Shown here: piece by piece, positions 1 to 7,540 of the stretch | How the letters are laid out: each line of letters starts with the position of its first letter | Numbering within the stretch: the stretch's first letter is position 1 | Source of the DNA: JAJYBV01 sp021812265 | GTDB taxonomy: Bacteria > Chloroflexota > Ktedonobacteria > Ktedonobacterales > JACDGC01 | NCBI GenBank assembly: GCA_027459525.1 | Contig: DAIDIC010000192.1 | Span: 1-23,151 of the forward strand | Reading direction: 5' to 3' | Length of the DNA: 23,151 nt | Position numbers and translations under genes: made by a program | The notes under the pieces: generated by a model | Told to the model about the DNA's origin: nothing | Seen by the model: the letters and a program-made list of their open reading frames with translations, nothing else | The model's database searches: none

Positions 1-2
1 GC

Positions 3-42
3 GATGTAAAAAAAAATATTGTACAATATTTTTTTTTACATC
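3..42. repeat. 40-bp perfect palindrome upstream of the che operon
   Basis: Each 20-base half is GATGT, nine A, TATTGT followed by its exact reverse complement, with no spacer and no mismatch. The arms are long A and T tracts, so the right half could end an upstream transcript as a weak terminator, while the whole could be a binding site for a dimeric regulator or an A-tract upstream element. It abuts a candidate -35 hexamer at 43-48. The symmetry is seen directly; the function is inferred. Confidence 0.85.
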
Positions 43-70
43 TTGATTACAGTATATACCGCCATATAGA
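43..70 (+). promoter_or_regulatory. candidate sigma-70-type promoter for cheW
   Basis: TTGATT (43-48) and TATAGA (65-70) are separated by 16 bases, directly after the 40-bp palindrome. The match is fair, not strong. It could give basal expression of the che operon alongside the sigma-28-like site further downstream. AT-rich DNA throws up such matches by chance. Confidence 0.3.
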
Positions 71-131
71 CAAGAAACAGTAAATATTTCATTAAAAAAA
101 CGGTGATTTTGCAACCGCCGCATAATCCCTC

Positions 132-158
132 TAAATTATTGAAAAAAAGGTCCGATAA
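132..158 (+). promoter_or_regulatory. sigma-28 (FliA/SigD-type) promoter for the che operon
   Basis: TAAA at 132-135, a spacer of exactly 15 bases, then TCCGATAA at 151-158. The established sigma-28 consensus is TAAA-N15-GCCGATAA, so 11 of 12 specified bases match. A start site about 7 bases downstream would leave a very short leader containing the purine-rich ribosome binding site (164-175) and the cheW ATG at 182. Control of chemotaxis genes by the flagellar sigma factor is well established in other bacteria. Confidence 0.7.
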
Positions 159-181
159 CAGATAAGGAAGGGAGGGCTACC

Positions 182-685
182 ATGAGCCAAACAGCAACAC
201 AAACTTCACAACAAGCCCAAACAGTCCTTGATGACGAACAAGTCGTCGTTTTTGATGTAGCCAATGAATTTTACGCGGTAAATATTGCGCGAGTGCACGA
301 AATTATTCGCTTACAGCAAATAACTGTCATTCCTGGCGCGCCAGAATTCGTTGAAGGCGTAATCAACTTACGCGGAAAAGTAATTCCGGTTCTTGATTTA
401 CGCAAGCGGTTTCACTTAAATGTATCGGAACATACCCGTTCCAGCCGAATTGTAGTAGTGGAATTATCCAACCAAACAATAGGGCTGATTGTAGACGGCG
501 TTTCTGAAGTATTAAGAATTCCTGCCGATCAGGTAGATCCGCCATCTCCGCTGGTTGCCGGCATCGACAGCCGATATTTGCGGGGCATAGCGAAGCTGGA
601 AAATCGGCTTATCGTGCTGTTGGATATTGATAAGGTGCTCTCTATCTTAGAGCAGCAGCAAATCGAAGCCAGCGCGATTAATTAA
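182..685 (+). CDS. cheW: chemotaxis adaptor protein CheW
   Basis: CheW is the cytoplasmic scaffold that links methyl-accepting receptors to the P5 domain of CheA in the chemoreceptor array. The 167-residue protein is almost entirely one CheW-like domain (about residues 18-158), with the hallmark NLRG at 62-65 and the later hydrophobic strands ending in a LLDID segment. An N-terminal Gln/Thr-rich tail of about 17 residues precedes the domain. The ATG is chosen because an AAGGAAGGGAGGG ribosome site lies 6 bases upstream. It is the first gene of the operon, 47 bases before cheA, and follows the sigma-28-like promoter. Length is normal for the family. Confidence 0.97.
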   Translation: MSQTATQTSQQAQTVLDDEQVVVFDVANEFYAVNIARVHEIIRLQQITVIPGAPEFVEGVINLRGKVIPVLDLRKRFHLNVSEHTRSSRIVVVELSNQTIGLIVDGVSEVLRIPADQVDPPSPLVAGIDSRYLRGIAKLENRLIVLLDIDKVLSILEQQQIEASAIN

Positions 686-732
686 CCTTTAACATTACCT
701 GTTGTCTTGACTTTCCAAGCGCAGGATACCTT

Positions 733-3213
733 ATGAAGGGAACGAATATGGCAGGAAAACAATTGACATTCGACGCAACTCCCGAAGAACTGAATCTATT
801 TATCAGTGAAGGAGAGGAACAGCTCGAAATACTAAATCAAGATATTCTGCGCCTAGAGCAGGAAGGCGATTCTAACAGCGAACTGCTTCAGGAAATATTT
901 CGCGCCGCGCATACACTGAAAGGTTCATCCGGAGCAATCGGCCATCAGCGTATGGCTAAATTAACTCACTCTGCGGAAACAGTTTTAGACCATGTGCGGC
1001 GCCATACATTAGCGGTTTCCACAAAACTTATCGATCTTTTATTGCAAAGCCTTGATGTGCTGCGTACCTTGCTGGATGAAGTAACAACCGGCGTGGAAAG
1101 TGAAATTACCATCGATAAACTCTGTGACGATCTCAACGGTTTAGTAAATCAAAATAATAAAACCGAACCGGATCCCCAGGCCGCGGCGCCAAAAGAATCG
1201 CCGGTAAAACCTGCGAAAGAGGCGAAACCCAAACTGGAAGATTTTATCAGTGGTTCACATATTTGGGAAATAGACTGCGCTATAGACGAAAACTGTTTAA
1301 TGCCGCCGGGAAGAGCATTGCAGGCGTATATCGCCATTCAACAATTTGGTAAAATTGTACAATCTACACCTCCCGCAGATGTGATTGAATATGGCAAAGA
1401 TCTTACTGTCAAAAAATTGCATTTTGAATTAGATTTAGCTGCTCAGATGGATGGAATAGAGCAGGCGCTTACAATCGTATTAGAGAAAATACCTGAAATT
1501 AAAGTGATTTCTTGCAAAGCGGCAGGAGCATTTGGCGCAGCGGCAGACACAGACAATACTGCAAATCAAAACGCTGTGTCTTGCAGTGTCGCTATCGACG
1601 CGGCTTGCCCTATGCCGGCTGTGCGGGCGCTACAAGCAATTATTGCCGCCGGTAAATTCGGAACCGTTATCACTTCTGTGCCCAGCGCAGAAGATATCGA
1701 CCAAAGTAAAGTAACAGCAGGAACGAACGTTCAGATGCAAGTGGCGCCAAACATGCCGTTGAATGAATTTATCGATTCATTAAGGAACGCCGTAAACCAC
1801 ATCCCGGAATTGATGTTTGTAGAATCAGAACAAGCATCGCCCGAAACAAAAGCAGTTGAGGGTTCTGCGACGAAAAATTCTGCAACTGCCGTTGAAAAAA
1901 TTACGGCAGAAAACACTGCAAAATCCACTGCAGAAACAAAAAATTCATCTGCCACAGAATCTGAAACACAAATAAAAACCGGCGCCACCGCCAGCCATGC
2001 TCCACGTATGGTCCGAATTGATGTTGAACGGCTAGACGCGCTGATGAATCTCGTCGGAGAATTAGTCATCGATCGAACTCGGCTTGCCAGAATAGCTTCA
2101 CAGTTAAATGGCCACACGGATAATCCGGCAATTGTGGAAGATTTAACCGAAACCAGCCGCCGTTTAACCAGATTAAGCGATGACCTTCAGGTTGAAGTTA
2201 TGCGTTCACGCATGCTGCCCATTGAATCGGTGTTCAGCAAATTTCCGCGACTGGTGCGTGATTTAGCGCAAAAAGTATCTAAACACATAGACTTTATTGT
2301 AGAAGGGAAAGATACGGAGTTAGACCGCAGTGTGGCGGAGCAAATCAGCGATCCCATTATTCACTTGCTGCGAAACTCTATCGATCACGGGATAGAGACT
2401 GAAGAAGAACGCACAGCAATAGGTAAAAACCCCGTTGGGCAAATACGACTTTCGGCGCGGCACGAAGAAAATCAGATTGTTATCGACGTGGAAGACGACG
2501 GCCATGGTATCGATCCGGAAAAATTAAAGGCAAAAGCCTTAAGCAAAGGGCTTATTTCCAGTGAATCCGCATCTCATATGGGGAACCGTGAAGCGCTGGA
2601 GTTGATATTCCTTTCAGGATTTTCTACCGCCGAAAAAATCAGTGATATCTCTGGCCGTGGCGTGGGAATGGATATTGTTCGCACCAATATCGAAAAATTG
2701 AACGGCTCAATTACCTTAGAAACTGAAATTGGCCAAGGCACACGCTTTACCGTGCGGCTTCCGCTGACATTGGCAATTATTCGCGCGCTGCTGATAAACG
2801 TTGGCAGCCAAGTATATGCCCTGCCGCTTAATTCGGTTATCGAAGCCTTGCGTATCGAAGCAAAAGACATCCGTTCAATTAACAACCACGAAGCGATTGA
2901 ATTACGCGGTGAAGTGCTTCCGTTAATTCGGCTGGCAGAGTTTTTTGACGGTAAAATTGAACGCAACACCAGCGCCGATGCGCGTGAATTTATTGTTGCT
3001 GTGCGCTGGGGTAACCGTCGCGGCGGACTAATAGTAGATTCACTGATTGGTGAACAAGAAATTGTTATTAAGTCTTTGGGCAATGTATTCCGCGCTTCAA
3101 ACGGTGTATCCGGCGGCGCAGTGCTCGGAGACGGGCAGGTTGCCCCGATTTTGGACATCCCTGCAATTATAAAACAAATTATCAATGCAGAACGCGACCG
3201 CGTTCCGGCATAG
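733..3213 (+). CDS. cheA: chemotaxis histidine kinase CheA with tandem P2-like domains
   Basis: CheA autophosphorylates and passes phosphate to CheY and CheB under receptor control. The 826 residues run in this order: P1/HPt with phospho-acceptor H60 in AAHTLKGSSG; a Pro/Lys linker; P2-like copy 1 (about 175-262) and copy 2 (about 281-365), which share the ALQAxIA...FGxxxxSxPxAxxI pattern; an Ala/Thr/Glu linker (about 366-422); the P3 dimer helices from about 425; the P4 kinase with N box (HLLRNSIDHGIE, 544-555), G1 (DDGHGID, 588-594) and G2 (GRGVGMD, 641-647); and a CheW-like P5 from about 683. The duplicated P2 is unusual. ATG 748, preceded by AAGGGA six bases upstream, is an equally possible start. 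The stop codon overlaps the cheC ribosome site. Confidence 0.97.
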   Translation: MKGTNMAGKQLTFDATPEELNLFISEGEEQLEILNQDILRLEQEGDSNSELLQEIFRAAHTLKGSSGAIGHQRMAKLTHSAETVLDHVRRHTLAVSTKLIDLLLQSLDVLRTLLDEVTTGVESEITIDKLCDDLNGLVNQNNKTEPDPQAAAPKESPVKPAKEAKPKLEDFISGSHIWEIDCAIDENCLMPPGRALQAYIAIQQFGKIVQSTPPADVIEYGKDLTVKKLHFELDLAAQMDGIEQALTIVLEKIPEIKVISCKAAGAFGAAADTDNTANQNAVSCSVAIDAACPMPAVRALQAIIAAGKFGTVITSVPSAEDIDQSKVTAGTNVQMQVAPNMPLNEFIDSLRNAVNHIPELMFVESEQASPETKAVEGSATKNSATAVEKITAENTAKSTAETKNSSATESETQIKTGATASHAPRMVRIDVERLDALMNLVGELVIDRTRLARIASQLNGHTDNPAIVEDLTETSRRLTRLSDDLQVEVMRSRMLPIESVFSKFPRLVRDLAQKVSKHIDFIVEGKDTELDRSVAEQISDPIIHLLRNSIDHGIETEEERTAIGKNPVGQIRLSARHEENQIVIDVEDDGHGIDPEKLKAKALSKGLISSESASHMGNREALELIFLSGFSTAEKISDISGRGVGMDIVRTNIEKLNGSITLETEIGQGTRFTVRLPLTLAIIRALLINVGSQVYALPLNSVIEALRIEAKDIRSINNHEAIELRGEVLPLIRLAEFFDGKIERNTSADAREFIVAVRWGNRRGGLIVDSLIGEQEIVIKSLGNVFRASNGVSGGAVLGDGQVAPILDIPAIIKQIINAERDRVPA

Positions 3214-3222
3214 GAGATAATG

Positions 3223-3912
3223 ATGGCACTTGAAGAGCCGGGAGAATCCAGATTTCTCCTAACCAAAAAACATGCACGTGAATTGGAATTAGCGCATAAA
3301 TATATCAGCGCAGGATTGCTTAAAGCCGGCAAACAGCTATCGCAATTCGTAGGGCGCGAAATCGTAGTGCAAGCCCCAAGACTGGACCTGTGCCCGATAG
3401 ATCAACTGATAGAAGTTGCGCTCGGCTCTGCAGTAGAGGACGCGCAATATTCGGAATCTGAACGCATACAAACAGGAATTTATCTGGGGATGGAAGGTGA
3501 TATTGAAGGACATTTCCTTCTGTTGCTGGATCCTGCGGACGCAATTTCCTTGGTAGAGCCGTTAGTAAACGAATTAGCGGTTCCTCCCGATATTCATGAA
3601 GACATCATTCAATCCGCGTTAGGCGAGCTGGGTAATATTACTGCAAGCGGCATATTTAACGCAATGGCAGATATATCGGGGCTGCGAATCGGACCGTCTT
3701 GTCCGGCAGTAGTGACTGATATGGCCGGAGCAATTTTGGAAACCCCAATGCTGGATATTGCGCAATTTGCCGAAGAAAGCATCTATATTGATACCCGTAT
3801 GGAAATGGATAAATTGGCAGCGCGCTGTACTTTAGCAATTATTCCGCGGCCGGAAGGGTTGCAGCGGTTTATCAATGCGCTCACTCCCAGAATAGTGGGA
3901 GGGCATAAATAA
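3223..3912 (+). CDS. cheC: CheY-P phosphatase CheC (CheC/CheX/FliY family)
   Basis: CheC dephosphorylates CheY-P and, in Bacillus and Thermotoga, binds CheD. The 229-residue protein has the characteristic SALGELGNITASG active-site helix, whose Glu and Asn (E135 and N138 from this start) fit the ExxN signature. The helix near residues 30-45 that should carry the first ExxN pair reads AGLLKAGKQLSQFVG and lacks Glu and Asn, so only one of the two classical sites seems intact. ATG 3223 is preferred over ATG 3220 because AGGAG at 3212-3216 then has a 6-base spacing; that ribosome site overlaps the cheA TAG, so translation is probably coupled. The TAA shares one base with the cheD ATG. Confidence 0.92.
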   Translation: MALEEPGESRFLLTKKHARELELAHKYISAGLLKAGKQLSQFVGREIVVQAPRLDLCPIDQLIEVALGSAVEDAQYSESERIQTGIYLGMEGDIEGHFLLLLDPADAISLVEPLVNELAVPPDIHEDIIQSALGELGNITASGIFNAMADISGLRIGPSCPAVVTDMAGAILETPMLDIAQFAEESIYIDTRMEMDKLAARCTLAIIPRPEGLQRFINALTPRIVGGHK

Positions 3913-4439
3913 TGGTAGCTTTAAGCTCTTCATTTGATGAACTGCCGAGTAGTTCTGCGGTTTCGGTAGGCATAGCGCAAATGGTTATCAGCCGAGATCC
4001 GCGGGAAACATTGGCGGCATATGGCTTAGGCTCTTGTGTGGGAATTGCGGTGTACGATTCAGCAGCGCGAGTTGCCGGCATGCTGCATATTTTACTGCCC
4101 GAGCCATCCGGAGCCGTTACCGAAGCGAATAAATTCCGGTTTGCCGCAACTGGCATACCATTGTTGATAAAAGAAGTGGAACACAATGGGGGAATGCGCA
4201 GCAGGATGCGTATTGTTGCCGCCGGAGGCGCGCTGACACTTGGCAAATTATCGGTTATGGGGCCATCCGGGCCAATCGGAAAACGCAACAGCGATGCAGT
4301 TACACTTGCTTTACAAGAAGAAGGTTTAAAATTAGACGCTTTCGACTTTGGCGGATCTGTAGGAAGAACGCTGACATTGGCAACGGCAACTGGGAAAATA
4401 TTTTGCCGCTCGGTGGGATCTGCGCCCAAAGAGCTGTAA
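3912..4439 (+). CDS. cheD: chemoreceptor glutamine deamidase CheD
   Basis: CheD converts receptor glutamines to glutamates and, in the Bacillus model, shuttles between receptors and CheC. The 175-residue protein contains the catalytic Cys in GLGSCVGI (C42) and His in GMLHILLP (H59), with the expected strand pattern between and after them. The position six residues before the Cys, a Thr in Thermotoga CheD, is Ala36 here. The gene begins inside the cheC stop (TAATG), a typical coupled junction that fits a CheC-CheD complex. An N-terminal Ser-rich extension of about 18 residues precedes the domain. A gap of 56 bases separates it from cheY. Confidence 0.95.
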   Translation: MVALSSSFDELPSSSAVSVGIAQMVISRDPRETLAAYGLGSCVGIAVYDSAARVAGMLHILLPEPSGAVTEANKFRFAATGIPLLIKEVEHNGGMRSRMRIVAAGGALTLGKLSVMGPSGPIGKRNSDAVTLALQEEGLKLDAFDFGGSVGRTLTLATATGKIFCRSVGSAPKEL

Positions 4440-4495
4440 AATTTCTGAATAGCGCCTGGAACATTTATTAAATATACTTTTAGGAGACAACACTC

Positions 4496-4852
4496 ATGGC
4501 AAAAGTTTTACTTGTAGACGATGCGGCGTTTATGCGCATGCGCTGCGCTAAAGTAATTACCAAAATGGGTCATTCGGTTATTGAAGCGGAAAATGGCGCT
4601 CAGGCCGTTGAATCTTTCGACCGCGAACAACCAGACCTCGTTTTGTTGGATATTACTATGCCCGAAATGGATGGAATAACCGCATTAAAAATTATCCGGC
4701 AGCATGCGCCGGCGGCAAAAGTTGCCATGGTTTCGGCCATGGGACAGCAAGATATGGTGCTGGAAGCAATTAAATCTGGAGCGGCAGATTTTGTTTTAAA
4801 GCCGTTTGATGAATCCCGTCTCGTTTCGGCAATTGAAAAACTTTTGGGATAA
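4496..4852 (+). CDS. cheY: single-domain response regulator CheY
   Basis: CheY is the diffusible regulator phosphorylated by CheA that acts on the flagellar switch. It is a stand-alone receiver of 118 residues with all signature positions: acidic pair D8/D9, phospho-acceptor D52 in LLDITMPEMDG, the switch Ser in MVSAMG (S80), and K102 in VLKPF. There is no output domain. The ATG follows AGGAG (4482-4486) at a 9-base spacing. Position between cheD and cheB shows it is the chemotaxis CheY and not a generic receiver. Confidence 0.96.
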   Translation: MAKVLLVDDAAFMRMRCAKVITKMGHSVIEAENGAQAVESFDREQPDLVLLDITMPEMDGITALKIIRQHAPAAKVAMVSAMGQQDMVLEAIKSGAADFVLKPFDESRLVSAIEKLLG

Positions 4853-4882
4853 TTCCGTGAAAAATAGAACAGGAGCGGCAAA

Positions 4883-6019
4883 ATGACAAATCAAAGGCCA
4901 GGTTCTTTTATCAATGGAAAATCAACAACCAGCGGCGAAACAATTAAAGTTTTGATTGTTGATGACAGCGCATTTATGCGGCATGTTATCTCGCGCGAGC
5001 TGACAGCAGATCCATCCATTTCTATTGTCGGAACCGCAAATAATGGCTTAGAGGCCATTGAACAGGCAATATCTTTACATCCGGATGTTATTACGCTGGA
5101 TATTGAAATGCCCCGTATGGGCGGCCTGGAAGCGCTGCCGAAGATTCTGGAAAAAAGTAAGGCGCGTGTAGTTATGCTAAGTAGCGTGGACGGACCAAAC
5201 AAAGCAAATACCGTTAAAGCGCTAGAATTAGGCGCCGTAGACTTTATTTTAAAGCCATCCGGTTCAATTTCGCCAAATTTATCCAGTATTCACGATACGC
5301 TTATCAACGCCGTAAAACGCGCATACGCAGCGCAAGTTCGCAAACCTTTGGCGCCAATAGCAGCGGGAAAACTTTTTGCTTCAAACGCATCGGCTAAAAC
5401 GAAACAAGTTGGGGCGCCGGCGCACAAAATTATTATCATCGGCAGCTCTACCGGCGGGCCGCAAGCGCTGACGGTGCTGGTTCCGCAGCTGCAAATAGAG
5501 CCGGATGTCGGTTATGTTATTGTACAGCATATGCCCGCAGGGTTTACCGCGTCATTATCCGCAAGGTTGAATGATATGTCTGCGCTGCAGGTGCGCGAAG
5601 CGGCAGCCGGAGATATTGTGCATACCGGCGAAGCTTTAGTTGCCCCGGGTGATTACCATCTGCGCTTTGCGTCGGACACTTCCGGCATAAAAATAACGCT
5701 GGACCAAGCGCCAAGAGTACACGGTGTTCGTCCCTCGGTGGATGTAGCCTTTTTTTCCGCCGCGGAAGTTCTTTCCGGCAGAGTACACGGCGTCGTCTTA
5801 ACCGGCATGGGCAGCGATGGCGCCAGCGGCGCCGGAGCCATTATTTCTACGCAAGGGTGGGTGCTTACCCAAAACGAATCATCGTGTGTTATTTACGGCA
5901 TGCCTAGAAGTGTGGTAGAAGCCGGATTCTCCACCGCGGTTTATTCTATCCAAGATATGGCCGGAGCCATTGCTTCACATTTGCATGGCGCGTCATCTTA
6001 CTCGCGCAAAGGAGCTTAA
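4883..6019 (+). CDS. cheB: chemotaxis methylesterase CheB
   Basis: CheB removes methyl groups from receptor glutamates (and can deamidate) when phosphorylated by CheA, giving adaptation. The 378 residues comprise a receiver (about 21-145; acidic pair D27/D28, phospho-acceptor D73, K124) joined by an Ala/Lys-rich linker to the CheB methylesterase domain (about 180-370). Its catalytic triad is visible: S189 in GSSTGGP, H216 in VQHMPAG and D312 in TGMGSDG. The 20-residue N-terminal tail is Ser/Thr-rich. AGGAG at 4871-4875 sits 7 bases before the ATG. cheR starts 5 bases after the stop, pairing the two opposing adaptation enzymes. Confidence 0.97.
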   Translation: MTNQRPGSFINGKSTTSGETIKVLIVDDSAFMRHVISRELTADPSISIVGTANNGLEAIEQAISLHPDVITLDIEMPRMGGLEALPKILEKSKARVVMLSSVDGPNKANTVKALELGAVDFILKPSGSISPNLSSIHDTLINAVKRAYAAQVRKPLAPIAAGKLFASNASAKTKQVGAPAHKIIIIGSSTGGPQALTVLVPQLQIEPDVGYVIVQHMPAGFTASLSARLNDMSALQVREAAAGDIVHTGEALVAPGDYHLRFASDTSGIKITLDQAPRVHGVRPSVDVAFFSAAEVLSGRVHGVVLTGMGSDGASGAGAIISTQGWVLTQNESSCVIYGMPRSVVEAGFSTAVYSIQDMAGAIASHLHGASSYSRKGA

Positions 6020-6024
6020 AACAT

Positions 6025-6846
6025 ATGCCCATTGATTTTCCGCAGCCAATGAAATCATCACAAAACGATGAAGCCGGCTATAACGCGGTCCACAAACGAG
6101 TATTGGATCTTACCGGTATCGATCTCGATTCCTATAAGCGTCCGCAGATGCTGCGCCGTTTAGACGCAATTATATCACGCAGGCAGCTAAACGGCTTGGC
6201 TCAGTTGGCAAGTGAATTGAAACCGGGTTCCGAATTATTGCAAGAATTTATGGAACGGTTTACTATTAATGTTTCAGAATGTTTTCGAGATAAACCCCGC
6301 TTTGAAATATTGGCAAACCAAATTATTCCCGAAGCGCTGAAACGCACACAGCGTGTGCGTCTATGGAGCGCCGGGTGTTCTTATGGCGCAGAGCCATATT
6401 CCATATCTCTTATTTTTCAAGAATTGCACACAGCCGGCTGCACTATTACCGCAACAGATATTGATCCTAAAATTTTAGCGGCCGCGCGCGCCGGAGAAAG
6501 TTTTACCGCCAATGATTTAAAAAACTTGCCGGCAAATCTTGCTTCAAAATATTTTACCCATTTGCCAAACGGCAATTATCGAGTAAGCGATTCTTTAAAA
6601 CCTGCAATTACATTTAAGCAGCATAATCTCCTTTCTCCTCCGCCAGATTCAAATTTTGATATTGTGGTTTGCAGAAATGTGACGATTTATTTTACAGAAG
6701 AGGCTAAAGATCGCGTTACGCAATATCTGGTCAACGCTTTAAAACCGGGCGGTATTTTGTTCATCGGTGAAACCGAAACTATTCACAGACCAAACAGATT
6801 TGGATTATCGCTGCGATCCACGTCATTCTATGAACGGGCGGCCTAA
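6025..6846 (+). CDS. cheR: chemoreceptor methyltransferase CheR
   Basis: CheR transfers methyl groups from S-adenosylmethionine to receptor glutamates. The 273-residue protein has an N-terminal helical region (about 18-75) with the basic MLRRLD helix, the FTINVSECFRD motif (79-89), the SAM-binding LWSAGCSYGAEPYSIS motif (113-128), TATDID (143-147) and the IVVCRNVTIYF segment (213-223), ending in YERAA. The SAM motif differs from the usual AGCSTGEEPYS by Tyr for Thr and Ala for the first Glu. The ribosome site AAAGGAG (6008-6014) lies within the 3' end of cheB, so the two are likely co-translated. Confidence 0.96.
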   Translation: MPIDFPQPMKSSQNDEAGYNAVHKRVLDLTGIDLDSYKRPQMLRRLDAIISRRQLNGLAQLASELKPGSELLQEFMERFTINVSECFRDKPRFEILANQIIPEALKRTQRVRLWSAGCSYGAEPYSISLIFQELHTAGCTITATDIDPKILAAARAGESFTANDLKNLPANLASKYFTHLPNGNYRVSDSLKPAITFKQHNLLSPPPDSNFDIVVCRNVTIYFTEEAKDRVTQYLVNALKPGGILFIGETETIHRPNRFGLSLRSTSFYERAA

Positions 6847-6852
6847 TATTGT

Positions 6853-6905
6853 AAAAGGAGATGGCGCGGAATACCATGCGGCGCATTTATGCGCTGCCGC
6901 GCTGA
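6853..6905 (+). other. leader with displaced ribosome site and in-frame mini-ORF before cheX
   Basis: A strong AAAAGGAG (6853-6860) lies 52 bases before the cheX ATG, too far to serve it directly. It is followed immediately by ATG 6861, which opens a 14-codon reading frame (second ATG at 6876) ending in TGA at 6903-6905. This frame is the cheX frame and abuts a GTG at 6906. An inverted repeat (GCGCA at 6881-6885, TGCGC at 6890-6894) sits inside it. It may be a leader that couples translation to cheX, or the remnant of a longer N-terminus cut by the TGA. Confidence 0.45.
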
Positions 6906-6911
6906 GTGAAC

Positions 6912-7388
6912 ATGAAAGTTGAATTTATCAATCCGTTTGTAAAAGCGGCTATCGACGTTTTACGTTCAGAAATTAAGTCTGATGTGGAACGCGGGAAACT
7001 TCGCTTAGAAACTTCTTCGGCGGCGTCGCACGATGTTTCAGTTATGATCGGCTTAACCGGAGACGCGCAGGGGGTCGTTTTATATGGCATGCAGGTAGAA
7101 ACCGCTGTACAAATTGTCAGTCGAATGCTCGACCAAGAATGCGACGAACTAGACGCTATGGCGCAAAGCGGCATTGCTGAAATGGGCAACGTTATTACCG
7201 GCTTAGCCAGCCGTGGTCTATCGGAAGCGGGATTTCAGTGTAACATTACACCGCCAACACTTATTGTTGGAAAAAACACTCAAATCGGCACACTGGATAT
7301 ACCGCGAATTGCCTTGCCATTAAAAACTGAGTGCGGAGAAATCGAAATTAATCTCGCTTTGCGTGAATTAAAGTCGCAGGCCGCATAA
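6912..7388 (+). CDS. cheX: CheX-type CheY-P phosphatase
   Basis: CheX is a dimeric, single-active-site relative of CheC that dephosphorylates CheY-P. The 158-residue protein shows the opening NPFVKAAIDVL helix typical of CheX, then strands, then the active-site helix SGIAEMGNVITG, whose Glu and Asn (E90 and N93) form the ExxN signature. Later strands (LDIPRIALPL, GEIEINLAL) complete the fold. ATG 6912 is preferred; GTG 6906 would add two residues and abuts an in-frame TGA. No strong ribosome site is adjacent. This is the last gene of the operon, ending 58 bases before the terminator stem. With CheC, it gives the operon two phosphatase candidates. Confidence 0.88.
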   Translation: MKVEFINPFVKAAIDVLRSEIKSDVERGKLRLETSSAASHDVSVMIGLTGDAQGVVLYGMQVETAVQIVSRMLDQECDELDAMAQSGIAEMGNVITGLASRGLSEAGFQCNITPPTLIVGKNTQIGTLDIPRIALPLKTECGEIEINLALRELKSQAA

Positions 7389-7446
7389 AACCAGATTCCA
7401 AGCAGACAACTACAACATGAACATTTTTGCCATGTAATAAATAAAA

Positions 7447-7475
7447 ATTAGGGCGATGGTAACCATCGCCCTAAT
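7447..7475. terminator. bidirectional intrinsic terminator between cheX and the TM2 gene
   Basis: ATTAGGGCGATGG (7447-7459), loop TAA (7460-7462), then its exact reverse complement. On the plus side it is followed by TCGTTTTTC, and on the minus side by AATTTTTATTTATT, so it can stop transcription from both convergent genes. It ends the che operon. Confidence 0.9.
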
Positions 7476-7540
7476 TCGTTTTTCACCGGCTGCGCATTGA
7501 TTACGCGCTAAAACCTATGGCGCAACAAGCAATGTGCGCG

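Noticed and set aside
2574..3332. 252-codon open frame on the minus strand
   Set aside because: It lies opposite the well-supported 3' end of cheA, has Ser/Arg/Ile-rich composition typical of antisense shadows, and shows no domain.
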